Shown piece after piece: positions 6,600 to 13,537 of a stretch of DNA of 13,537 bases. Location of the stretch: NCBI GenBank assembly GCA_902489215.1, contig CABTZE010000043.1:1-13537 (forward strand), given 5' to 3'. Positions within the stretch are counted from its first letter, which is position 1; each line of letters starts with the position of its first letter. The notes under the pieces were generated by a model, which saw only the letters and a list, made by a program, of their open reading frames with translations, made no database searches and was not told where the DNA came from. Made by a program: the position numbers and the translations under genes. The DNA comes from an uncultured Brevibacterium sp. (GTDB lineage Bacteria > Actinomycetota > Actinomycetes > Actinomycetales > Brevibacteriaceae).

Positions 6600-8828
6600 T
6601 CAGTTGTTGCGTGCTGATTTCGGCTGTACGGGCGGCAGTTCCTCTTCTTCGGTTTCGTCTCCGTAGTCGCCGTCTTCTTCGTGGAGCGTGTAGTCGCCGA
6701 TGACGAGCCCGCCCAGGCCTCCACCTGCGGGTTTGGGCTGCGGTTCTGCTTCTGCAGAATCTGACGAGGTGCCGCTGGCCTTGTCTGCCTTCTGTTCCGC
6801 CGGATTGTCGGCCTGTGCGTCCGGCTTGCTGTCCGGTTTGCTGTCAGACTCACTGGGCTCGGGCTGAGCCTGCGGCTCAGCCTTTTCGGCAACTTTGTCT
6901 TCAGCCTTCTTCTGGGCTTTTTTCGCCTTTTTGGCCTTCTTGGACTTCTTCTTCAGCTCGTCCTGCTGTGGGATCTGCAGTTCGGCCCGCTGTGCGAAGT
7001 CTTCCGCGCTGACCTTGTCACCGGGAACAGCCCAGGAGGATGCCTGCGCAGCGTCGCCCGCTGATCCGGCGCCTGTCTCATCCTTGCAGCCTGCATCATC
7101 AGCAACAGTCTGCGTCTTCTTCACGGGAGCGGCAGTACCGTCAAGACCGAAAGCCCTTCCACCTTCGTGCTTCTTGTCAGCCTTCTTGCCGGCTGAAGCC
7201 TGTGCTTCTTCCGGAGCTTCGGCACGCGGGGTCTTCGTGACCTTCGTCGGTTCGATCGGGCCGCTGCGGTGCGCTGCCGTACCGCGCGGAGTGGCCTTCG
7301 GCGGACGACCGCGCAGTGCCAGAGTCAGTGCGGCAAGAGGCACGGTGAGCCATGCCGGTCGGTTGCGCAGTTCCGTGACCACCTCGACCAGCAGTCGGTC
7401 GATGAGCACAGCGCGCAGAATCGGGTCGTCCAGAGTGACAGCACCCTCGACAGCGCGGGAGTACCCGGTCAGAAGCGAGTTCTGCGCCCGGTTCGACCAT
7501 TCGAACTCAGGCGAGTCCGTGACATCGCGCAGCTGGTCAGGTGACAGACCGGAGATCAGCGGCACCTCGTCAGCTTCGAGAGCGCCGGTGCGCTTGAGCC
7601 TCGCGTAGCCCGCAGCGTAGTCCAGGGAGCGCAGCAGCGCGACCAGGTCAAAAGCCGGAGGTTTCGGTTCGGCGGTCGGCCCATCCCCACCCTCGGCGAA
7701 GTTGCGCACCCGGGGGCCAGCGGCGGGCGCCATGATGACGTTGCCCAAGGTGAGGTCGCCGTGGATGCGCTGCAGGCCGCCTACGGAGTCGAGTCCGGCC
7801 AGCCATTCGCGGTGGCGTTTGAGGTCGCCGCGCAGCGGTTCAAGCGTCAGCGGTGAACGTTCAAACGCCCAGTCGATGCGCTCCTGCCACTTCTTGATCC
7901 ACGCGCTCGTGGCATCAGCGGATTCGACAATGCCGAAGATGCCGGCAAGGTCACCGTGCAGTTCGCCGATGCGCGAACCGATCGCTCCGGCCGTGTCGAC
8001 AAAGCTGGCGGTCGAACCGGAGTCAACGTCGAGGGCCGACCGGACGGCCTGTGCCCACGCGGTGTCAGCTTCGGCTTCACCGCCGGTCAGCATGAGAGTC
8101 GGCAGTTCGCAGGTCTCCAAACCGTAGCCGTCGAACCACCGGCCGGACATCCAGCCGGCAACGTGCGCAACGGCAGCAGAGTCAGCCTTCGTCAGCGCGA
8201 CCGGCATGTGCAGCGCCGCCGCAGTGGCCGCGTTGAGCACGCGGAAAACCGTGAGCACCGAGCGGGTCAGGCCGCGGTCGATGACGACGTTCGTAACATT
8301 GGCGCGGTCCGAAACCGAGACCTGGGCTGAGCTGAGGGCCTCCACAACAGCGACCGACGAGCTCAGGTCGTAGGCGTCGACGGCTTCGGGGCTCACGCGG
8401 TGCGCGTTGACCTGGTTGCCGGGGAAGCTTCGGCCGGCGGTGATCGCTCCGATCATCGTGAGCACATAGGCGGGATCCGCCGCAGCGTCATACACCCACA
8501 CCCGGCCGAGCGTCAGATCGTCAATGCGGCCGATGAGGTGCGAGCGCAGACTGGGCTCTTCTTCAGTCCGATACGTCAGAGGAATGTTGAGGCGGAACAC
8601 CTGTTCCGCACCGCCCGGGGTGGTGCTGCCGACGGCGATGACTGATTCGTAGCCGTACACCTGCCCACCATCGGGCAGGTCCAGGTGGAACACCTCGACC
8701 GATGACATGGGGGTGACATCCGGGGAGGATGCGAGCACGCGGCCGAGAACCCCCTGCTGCCTCGGAAACCACGACTGCCGGGGCAGCCATTCCGAAAGCA
8801 GGTGCTCAAGCTCGCTGCTGATCGCCAC
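6600..8828 (-). CDS. Maltokinase-like protein (probable pseudokinase) with long disordered C-terminal tail
   Basis: The 742-residue product resembles actinobacterial maltokinase (Mak/Pep2, about 450 residues, ATP plus maltose to maltose 1-phosphate in the GlgE pathway). The N-terminal cap motif LPRQSWFPRQQG matches the family's LPxQRWYxGKG region. The kinase loop LQRIHGDLTLGNV has H356, D358 and N363, and the later ALLRSLDYAAGY is also shared. Where active enzymes have DFEGEP, this protein has N376-F-A-E-G-G, so the metal-binding Asp is Asn. Residues from about 518 to the end form an extra tail: Ala/Pro/Lys-rich, with a Lys block near 624-645 (KKKSKKAKKAKKAQKK), then Glu/Pro/Asp repeats and an acidic end. 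The GTG start at 8826-8828 has GAGGAG six to eight bases before it. It is divergent from ilvA. No glgE, treS or glgB gene is in the window. Kinase activity is doubtful. Confidence 0.85.
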   Translation of the reverse strand: MAISSELEHLLSEWLPRQSWFPRQQGVLGRVLASSPDVTPMSSVEVFHLDLPDGGQVYGYESVIAVGSTTPGGAEQVFRLNIPLTYRTEEEPSLRSHLIGRIDDLTLGRVWVYDAAADPAYVLTMIGAITAGRSFPGNQVNAHRVSPEAVDAYDLSSSVAVVEALSSAQVSVSDRANVTNVVIDRGLTRSVLTVFRVLNAATAAALHMPVALTKADSAAVAHVAGWMSGRWFDGYGLETCELPTLMLTGGEAEADTAWAQAVRSALDVDSGSTASFVDTAGAIGSRIGELHGDLAGIFGIVESADATSAWIKKWQERIDWAFERSPLTLEPLRGDLKRHREWLAGLDSVGGLQRIHGDLTLGNVIMAPAAGPRVRNFAEGGDGPTAEPKPPAFDLVALLRSLDYAAGYARLKRTGALEADEVPLISGLSPDQLRDVTDSPEFEWSNRAQNSLLTGYSRAVEGAVTLDDPILRAVLIDRLLVEVVTELRNRPAWLTVPLAALTLALRGRPPKATPRGTAAHRSGPIEPTKVTKTPRAEAPEEAQASAGKKADKKHEGGRAFGLDGTAAPVKKTQTVADDAGCKDETGAGSAGDAAQASSWAVPGDKVSAEDFAQRAELQIPQQDELKKKSKKAKKAKKAQKKAEDKVAEKAEPQAQPEPSESDSKPDSKPDAQADNPAEQKADKASGTSSDSAEAEPQPKPAGGGLGGLVIGDYTLHEEDGDYGDETEEEELPPVQPKSARNN

Positions 8829-8945
8829 TGTATGTTCTCCTCACCAGGATGGACTGACCCTCCCACTGTATCGGCCAGGCCCCATATTTCAGTGATATTA
8901 CGCGGGAAGTTGCCGCCCCGTCAGCTAAAGGTCGAGAATGAAAAC
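8829..8945. promoter_or_regulatory. Divergent promoter region between the maltokinase-like gene and ilvA
   Basis: These 117 bases must hold the starts for both directions. The minus-strand ribosome site is GAGGAGAA near 8835-8842. AT-rich pieces (CATATTTCAGTGATATTA, 8883-8900) could supply -10 boxes, but no pair of hexamers is convincing. No leader peptide with a run of branched-chain amino acid codons is evident. Confidence 0.35.
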
Positions 8946-10232
8946 GTGTTAATAGACGGCAAGAAACCCCAGGTCCCCCCGACAGCTGCTGAAATCCGCG
9001 AGGCCGCCTCGCGAATTCAGCCGAAAGTGGTTTCGACGCCCCTGCACATTTCCGAGCGGCTGTCGGCCGCGACGGGAGCCACCGTCTACCTCAAGCGCGA
9101 AGACCTGCAGACTGTCCGCTCCTACAAGGTGCGCGGCGCTTTCAACTTCATGCTTCAGCTGACCCCGGAAGAACGGTCCCGCGGTGTTGTCGCCGCATCG
9201 GCCGGAAATCACGCGCAGGGCTTCGCCCAGGCGTGCAACGATCTGGGCATCGACGGGCGGATCATCGTTCCGCGCACCACACCGCAGCAGAAGATCCAGC
9301 GGATCCGTCATTTCGGCGGCGAGCGCGTGACCGTCGTGATCGAAGGCTCCACCTACGACGATTCCTCAGCGCTGGCCAAGCGCTACGCCGAACGGACCGG
9401 CGCTCTCATGGTGTCAGCTTTCGACCACCCGCGCACAATTGCCGGGCAGGGCACGATCGGCGTCGAGATCCGCGATCAGCTGGGCCACGACCCCGATTAC
9501 ATCGTCGTGCCGATCGGCGGCGGCGGAGTTCTGGCCGGCATTGCCGAATACGCTCGCGAAGCGATGCCCAACACCAAGGTCATCGGCATTGAACCGGCGG
9601 GCGCTGCCTCCATGATCGCGGCGTGCTCTGCGGGCAAACCTGTTGAACTTCCCGAAATCGACTCCTTTGCCGACGGCGCCGCTGTGCGCCGGGCCGGTGA
9701 CGTCACGTACCAGATGATCTCCGGCATGGACCTTGAACTGCACACGGTTCCGGAGGGCCGGATCGCGAAGGAAATGCTCGACCTTTACCAGGTTGACGGC
9801 ATCATCGCCGAGCCCGCCGGTGCGATCGCTTCGGCCTCTGTCGGGCCGGAAGGGTCTTTCGCTCCGTTCGAAGTGCCCGCCGGTTCGTCTGTCGTGTGTG
9901 TCCTCACCGGCGGCAACAACGACATTTCCCGCTACTCGGAGATTCTTGAGCGCTCACTCGTGTGGGAGGGCCTCAAGCACTACTTCATTGTGAACTTCCC
10001 GCAGGAGCCGGGCGCTCTTCGCCGGTTCCTCGACGAGGTTCTGGGCCCGGATGACGATGTCGCCCTGTTTGAGTACATGAAGCGCTCCGGGCGCGAAACC
10101 GGTCCCGCTTTTGTCGGCATCACGCTGGGCAACGCGGCTGATCTGCCCGGTCTGCTGCAGCGGATGGACGAATCACCTCTCGAAATCGAGAAGGTCGGCG
10201 AGGACTCGCCTCTGTTCCACATGTTCGTCTGA
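8946..10232 (+). CDS. ilvA: Threonine ammonia-lyase (threonine dehydratase, biosynthetic)
   Basis: This PLP enzyme converts threonine to 2-oxobutanoate and ammonia, the first committed step to isoleucine. The PLP-binding Lys is K61 in VRSYKVRGA (9126-9128), the substrate loop is SAGNHAQGFA, and the phosphate-binding loop is PIGGGGVLAG. A C-terminal ACT-like regulatory part (from about residue 345, HYFIVNFPQEPGALRRFLDE to the end) suggests allosteric control by isoleucine and valine, as in the short actinobacterial enzymes. With the GTG at 8946 the protein has 428 residues, as expected. The frame is open back to 8802, but that overlaps the divergent gene's start; GTG 8892 and TTG 8910 are other possible starts. 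AAAGG lies about 13 bases before GTG 8946. A hairpin terminator follows, so it is probably monocistronic. Confidence 0.95.
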   Translation: MLIDGKKPQVPPTAAEIREAASRIQPKVVSTPLHISERLSAATGATVYLKREDLQTVRSYKVRGAFNFMLQLTPEERSRGVVAASAGNHAQGFAQACNDLGIDGRIIVPRTTPQQKIQRIRHFGGERVTVVIEGSTYDDSSALAKRYAERTGALMVSAFDHPRTIAGQGTIGVEIRDQLGHDPDYIVVPIGGGGVLAGIAEYAREAMPNTKVIGIEPAGAASMIAACSAGKPVELPEIDSFADGAAVRRAGDVTYQMISGMDLELHTVPEGRIAKEMLDLYQVDGIIAEPAGAIASASVGPEGSFAPFEVPAGSSVVCVLTGGNNDISRYSEILERSLVWEGLKHYFIVNFPQEPGALRRFLDEVLGPDDDVALFEYMKRSGRETGPAFVGITLGNAADLPGLLQRMDESPLEIEKVGEDSPLFHMFV

Positions 10233-10258
10233 GTTCGCACTCGGCTGATTGCGGCAAC

Positions 10259-10289
10259 GCCCCGGTCTGGTCTGCTGCCGGACCGGGGC
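10259..10289 (+). terminator. Terminator hairpin after ilvA
   Basis: GCCCCGGTCTGG (10259-10270) and CCGGACCGGGGC (10278-10289) pair over 12 bases with one G-U and a seven-base loop. It lies 26 bases after the ilvA stop. The following TCTGCCGTGTCTTG is only moderately T-rich, which is common for high-GC terminators. Confidence 0.8.
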
Positions 10290-10393
10290 TCTGCCGTGTC
10301 TTGGGCCCGTGGAGCGCTCACGCTGACGAGGTGCCGGACCGGTTGTGGTGCCGGGCTCAGGCTTGTGTCAGTGCCGGCCGATAGGCTTGCCTC

Positions 10394-11530
10394 ATGGCTG
10401 AAGTGACGACGATGCGCGCGGTGACGATCCCGGAACCCGGTGGGCGCGATGCCCTGCGGGTTGAGACCGTCGCCATTCCAGAGTGTCCGCCCGGGCACGC
10501 GCTTGTGCGGGTCGCCGCGGCCGGGGTCAATCGGGCTGACATCGTGCAGCGCGAAGGAAACTACCGGCCTCCCGCGGGTGCCACGCAGATTCCCGGTCTG
10601 GAAGTCGCCGGCACTGTTGTCTCCATCAACCAGGCAGAAGGAGCTGAGCCCGCGGCCGCCGGTGCTGCGGACGGCAGCGCTGCGGGAGTGCAGGTTGGTG
10701 ATCGTGTGGCGGCTCTGCTCACCGGCGGCGGCTACGCCGAATACGTGCCCGTTCCCATCGGCCAGCTGATGCCCATTCCCACTGTCACCGACCCAAACAG
10801 CGGCGCCGAACGTCCCATGACGTTTGCCGAAGCAGCCGCTTTGCCGGAAGTCATGGCCACCGTGTACTCCAACCTGTTCACCACCGCGCGCCTGCAGCCG
10901 GGCGAATGGGTGCTCATCCACGGCGGCGGTTCTGGCATCGGCACCGCCGCCATCCAAATGGCCAAAGCCCACGGAGCAAGAACAGCCGTGACTGTCGGCA
11001 GCCAGCGCAAGGCTGAATTCTGCCGTGGGCTGGGTGCGGACGCCGTCATCAACTACCGCGAAGAAGACTTCGTTGACCGCATCAAGCAGATCACGGCGGA
11101 CGCACAGCAGCCAGACTCTCCCAACTTCTTCGGACTTCCACGGGATGACAGTCGGCGCCCCGGGGCTGACGTCATCCTCGACATCATGGGCGCGGCCTAC
11201 CTCGAAAGGAACACGGAAGCACTCACCCGCGACGGCCGACTGGTGGTTATCAGTCTGCAGGGCGGGGCAAAAGCCGAACTCAACCTGGGCAGGCTCATGG
11301 TGCGCAGGCAGACGGTCATCGCAACCACTCTGCGAGCTCGCTCAGAACAACAGAAAGCAGCCGTGGTTTCAGACCTTCTGCAGGACTTCTGGCCGCACGT
11401 GGCAAGCGGCCGCATCACCCCGGTGGTGTACCGAGAACTTCCCATTGACGATGTCGCCGAAGCCCACCGTCTGCTGGAAGACGGCGAAGCCATCGGCAAG
11501 GTAATCCTCAAGGTAGGTGCGCATGACTGA
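10394..11530 (+). CDS. NAD(P)H:quinone oxidoreductase, PIG3-type, zinc-free MDR family
   Basis: The 378-residue product belongs to the medium-chain dehydrogenase/reductase superfamily and probably reduces quinones with NADPH. The family signature NRADIVQREGNYRPPAGATQ with IPGLEVAGTVV lies near residues 49-77. The nucleotide-binding loop HGGGSGIGTAA is at about 176-186, followed by GADAVINYREEDF. No zinc ligands of the alcohol dehydrogenase type are seen. It is about 50 residues longer than usual because of three insertions: Ala/Gly-rich after VVSINQ, a short one in TVTDPNSGAERP, and about 20 residues around DAQQPDSPNFFGLPRDDSRR. The ATG at 10394 has no ribosome site. TAGGCT at 10382-10387 could be a -10 box giving a leaderless message; the ATG at codon 7 (MRAVTIPEPGG) is the alternative start. 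It overlaps bpa by eight bases. Confidence 0.92.
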   Translation: MAEVTTMRAVTIPEPGGRDALRVETVAIPECPPGHALVRVAAAGVNRADIVQREGNYRPPAGATQIPGLEVAGTVVSINQAEGAEPAAAGAADGSAAGVQVGDRVAALLTGGGYAEYVPVPIGQLMPIPTVTDPNSGAERPMTFAEAAALPEVMATVYSNLFTTARLQPGEWVLIHGGGSGIGTAAIQMAKAHGARTAVTVGSQRKAEFCRGLGADAVINYREEDFVDRIKQITADAQQPDSPNFFGLPRDDSRRPGADVILDIMGAAYLERNTEALTRDGRLVVISLQGGAKAELNLGRLMVRRQTVIATTLRARSEQQKAAVVSDLLQDFWPHVASGRITPVVYRELPIDDVAEAHRLLEDGEAIGKVILKVGAHD

Positions 11531-12158
11531 CGCAAACAACAACACAGCTGAAGCCCCCATCGAATCCGAAGAAGAACAGCAGCCGACCGCCGATGCAGCT
11601 GAGTCGCAGGATCAGACAACCCCAGAACAGCCTGCTGACCAGCGGGAGCCCGGCGGCGCCTCGGACGCTGGGGACGCTGCTGACAGCGGCACGGAAGGCA
11701 GTGCAGAAGGCAGCTCTGACAGCGGCGAGGGCGACAGCCCGGAAGGCGACGAGGAAAGCCCAGATGTCACCGACCCGTCCCGGGTTCTGCGCATAGGCAG
11801 CACCCTCAACCGACTGTTGGAAGACCTGCGCGGCACTGACGATCTCGATGCCGCAGGCCGCAAGAGGCTCAGCCGCATCCACAAGGGCGTTCGCGAAGAC
11901 CTCGCAGAGGTTCTCAGCGACGAACTGCTCGAAGAATACGATCGCGGGGCTGCCGCTCTGCCGGTCACACCGTCGCGCGGCGAACTGCTCATCGCCATTT
12001 CGCACGCTTCGGGGTGGATTGACGGTCTGGTGCAGAGCATCCAAACCGCCATCATGGCCCGCCAGGCCATGAGCGGCGAGGGTCAGCATCCCGCACCCGC
12101 GGCTCAGGCCGTCAGGAAGCCCGGACACACTCCGGCAGGACCGGGCAACTACCTGTAA
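11523..12158 (+). CDS. bpa: Bacterial proteasome activator Bpa/PafE (DUF2587)
   Basis: In mycobacteria this protein forms a dodecameric ring that opens the 20S proteasome gate without ATP and feeds it unfolded proteins. The 211-residue product has the family core from about residue 84 (SRVLRIGSTLNRLLEDLRG, RLSRIHKGVREDL, ELLIAISHASGWIDGLVQSI, QTAIMARQA), predicted as a helical bundle. It ends in GNYL, matching the GQYL tail that docks into proteasome pockets, with Gln replaced by Asn. Residues 1-83 are highly acidic (Glu, Asp, Ser, Gln, Gly) and low in complexity. The ATG at 11523 has AGGTAGG just upstream and overlaps the preceding stop. An oxidoreductase next to this gene also occurs, from memory, at the Mycobacterium tuberculosis Rv3777/Rv3780 locus. 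Proteasome genes are not in this window. Confidence 0.93.
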   Translation: MTDANNNTAEAPIESEEEQQPTADAAESQDQTTPEQPADQREPGGASDAGDAADSGTEGSAEGSSDSGEGDSPEGDEESPDVTDPSRVLRIGSTLNRLLEDLRGTDDLDAAGRKRLSRIHKGVREDLAEVLSDELLEEYDRGAAALPVTPSRGELLIAISHASGWIDGLVQSIQTAIMARQAMSGEGQHPAPAAQAVRKPGHTPAGPGNYL

Positions 12159-12168
12159 TAGGACACCC

Positions 12169-12723
12169 GTGGGACTGTTTTCTTGGCTGCGATCACGCAC
12201 ATCAGGCAGCGGCCAACAAGAGGATTCGCTGGACGCCCGCCTGGGCACGGGTCTGTGGCGGCAGCACCGCGACCGCTTCGGCCGCGCAGTCGACAGGCTG
12301 TACACAACCGCCGTACAGGCCCAGAGCGAATCCCCTGGCCTCCCGGCGGTCACTGCGGTGGTCGAACTGACCCACCGACTGTCCGAACTCGACCAGAGCG
12401 TCGCTCAGATTGCCGAACACGCGCACAGCAGCTGGCCGTTGGAAGGGCTTGTCCTCCCAGCCGACGTCCGCCAGCAGGTGGGTGACCTTCCCGAACTGCT
12501 CAGCCGTGCAGCGGGGAAAGTGTCCGAAGCAGCCCAGGCGGCAGCTCATGTGCGCGTCGCTGCGCGGCAAGCAGTTAACGCCGAACGGCTTGCGGCGCCA
12601 GCACCAGGCCCCGCAGCCAATCCTGCGGATGCCGCTGCCGCATCGGCTGCTCGGTTCGTCGACGACGCCGAAGCCTTGATCGCCGAAGCCCAGGCGCGCA
12701 CGGTGGGAAAGGAAACACCGTGA
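12169..12723 (+). CDS. Conserved hypothetical helical protein between bpa and a HAD phosphatase
   Basis: I do not recognise a family. The 184-residue product starts MGLFSWLRSRTSGSG, an amphipathic, basic N-terminus without a true signal peptide or membrane segment. Residues about 28-125 look wholly helical (DRFGRAVDRLYTTAVQAQS, TAVVELTHRLSELDQSVAQI, AGKVSEAAQAAAHVRVAARQ). An Ala/Pro linker and a last helix follow (RFVDDAEALIAEAQA). The GTG at 12169 lies ten bases after the bpa stop, with AGGA six bases before it. Its stop overlaps the next start in a GTGA arrangement, so it is co-translated with its neighbours. The setting suggests a role tied to the proteasome activator or to the phosphatase, but nothing in the sequence shows which. 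Confidence 0.85.
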   Translation: MGLFSWLRSRTSGSGQQEDSLDARLGTGLWRQHRDRFGRAVDRLYTTAVQAQSESPGLPAVTAVVELTHRLSELDQSVAQIAEHAHSSWPLEGLVLPADVRQQVGDLPELLSRAAGKVSEAAQAAAHVRVAARQAVNAERLAAPAPGPAANPADAAAASAARFVDDAEALIAEAQARTVGKETP

Positions 12724-13537
12724 GCATGCACATGCCAGACGAACGCGCTTTGGCCGGAATTCGCCTGATCGCCACTGATGTCGACGGCACGCTGCTGGAA
12801 ACCGGCAGCCCGATCACAGCCCGCGTAGTTAAGGCCGTCGAGGCCGTTCGCGAAACCGGCGCACACGTTGTTCCCGTCACCGGCAGACCCCTGCGCTGGA
12901 TGGAGCCGGTAGCAGCGCAGCTGCCGCAGCTTCAGTGGGCCATCTGCGCCAACGGATCTGCTGTACTCGACATGCAGAGTGGACAGCTGGCGGCCGCCTA
13001 CGGCATCGACACCGACCAGCTGGTTGATTTCCGCGAACGCCTGCACTCTGTTCTTCCGCAGGCCGTTTTGGCCTATGAAACCCCGGATGGGTCGTTCACG
13101 TCGCCGGGCTTCGTCCATGATTCAGCAACCGAACTGTCTGAATCAGCTGCTGTGCGGGCTCGCCTAGAGGCTCCCGAAATCGCCTATGGCGAAGAAGGCA
13201 CGCTCGGCACGGTCCTGAAAGTTCTTGTGCGGGTTCCCGGTTCCTATGATTCCGAGGCTCTTCTGAATGCCGTCGGCCCGCTGACCCGCGGAGTTTTCCA
13301 CCCCACGCATTCGAATCCGTCGTCGGGGCTGATCGAACTGGCGGCCCCGGGCATCACAAAAGCGCACACTCTCGAAGTCTTTGCCGCTGACCGTGGAATC
13401 GGCTCCCCCGAAGTCGCGGCGTTCGGCGACATGCCCAATGACATTGAAATGCTCACGTGGGCTGGTGCGGGCTTTGCAATAGCCGACGGCCACCAGCAGG
13501 CGCTGCGGGCTGCAGCCTTTCGCGCCCCGCCGCTGGC
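12720..13537 (+). CDS. Cof-type HAD-superfamily phosphatase, 3' partial
   Basis: The frame from GTG 12720 stays open to the window edge (272 codons), close to the full length of about 270-290 residues. All four HAD motifs are present: motif I TDVDGTLL with nucleophile D20 and D22, motif II VTGR, motif III Lys in GITKAHTL, and motif IV GDMPNDIEML. The cap region between motifs II and III (about residues 70-210) is of the type IIB (Cof/YbiV) kind. Such enzymes hydrolyse sugar phosphates, FMN, PLP or similar small phosphoesters; the substrate cannot be told. The GTG overlaps the previous stop and has AAAGGA before it; the ATGs at codons 3 and 5 are less well placed. Confidence 0.93.
   Translation, partial: MSMHMPDERALAGIRLIATDVDGTLLETGSPITARVVKAVEAVRETGAHVVPVTGRPLRWMEPVAAQLPQLQWAICANGSAVLDMQSGQLAAAYGIDTDQLVDFRERLHSVLPQAVLAYETPDGSFTSPGFVHDSATELSESAAVRARLEAPEIAYGEEGTLGTVLKVLVRVPGSYDSEALLNAVGPLTRGVFHPTHSNPSSGLIELAAPGITKAHTLEVFAADRGIGSPEVAAFGDMPNDIEMLTWAGAGFAIADGHQQALRAAAFRAPPL

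Noticed and set aside
6895..7608. 237-codon plus-strand frame opposite the maltokinase-like tail
   Set aside because: Its Ser/Phe/Ala-rich translation mirrors the Lys/Glu/Ala codons of the real tail.
8802..8945. Longer N-terminus for IlvA
   Set aside because: It would overlap the start and ribosome site of the divergent gene, and the added residues are not family-like.
9980..10972. 330-codon minus-strand frame across ilvA, its terminator and the oxidoreductase start
   Set aside because: It is antisense to two well-supported genes and has no recognisable domain.

Overview
The window looks like chromosome of a high-GC actinobacterium. Pointers are an ATP-independent proteasome activator (Bpa/PafE), a maltokinase-like protein, GTG starts and actinobacterial-type IS481 debris. 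A Brevibacterium-like member of the Micrococcales would fit, but the genus is a guess from general resemblance.

The left third (about 1-4840) reads as an accessory region. It opens inside an acyl-CoA synthetase gene (5' end outside the window), followed by an overlapping TetR-family regulator. The pair is probably one transcript for CoA activation of an organic acid and its control. Next come a cluster of degenerate 39-base repeat units, a decayed IS481-type transposase (stop codons, frameshifts and a deletion of the catalytic centre), and a minus-strand membrane protein with a DUF4190-like hairpin and a DUF4352-like outer domain. Last is a HIRAN-domain remnant whose 3' end runs into a second copy of the 39-base repeat cluster.

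A minus-strand tRNA-Ser(UGA) at 4843-4929, with a strong terminator, separates this region from what looks like core genome. To its right, two minus-strand genes follow: a 481-residue anchored protein of unknown function, and a 742-residue maltokinase homologue. The latter keeps the HGD catalytic loop, has Asn in place of the metal-binding Asp of the DFE motif, and carries a long disordered charged tail.

Divergent from the maltokinase-like gene is ilvA (threonine ammonia-lyase), closed by a clear hairpin terminator. A compact plus-strand operon then runs to the window end: a PIG3-type quinone oxidoreductase, bpa, an unknown 184-residue protein, and a Cof-type HAD phosphatase cut by the window edge. 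These genes overlap or nearly touch.

No complete novel multi-gene system is evident. The best leads are the maltokinase-like probable pseudokinase, the conserved oxidoreductase-bpa-unknown-HAD cluster, the 39-base repeat family, and the tRNA-Ser with a mismatched acceptor stem.
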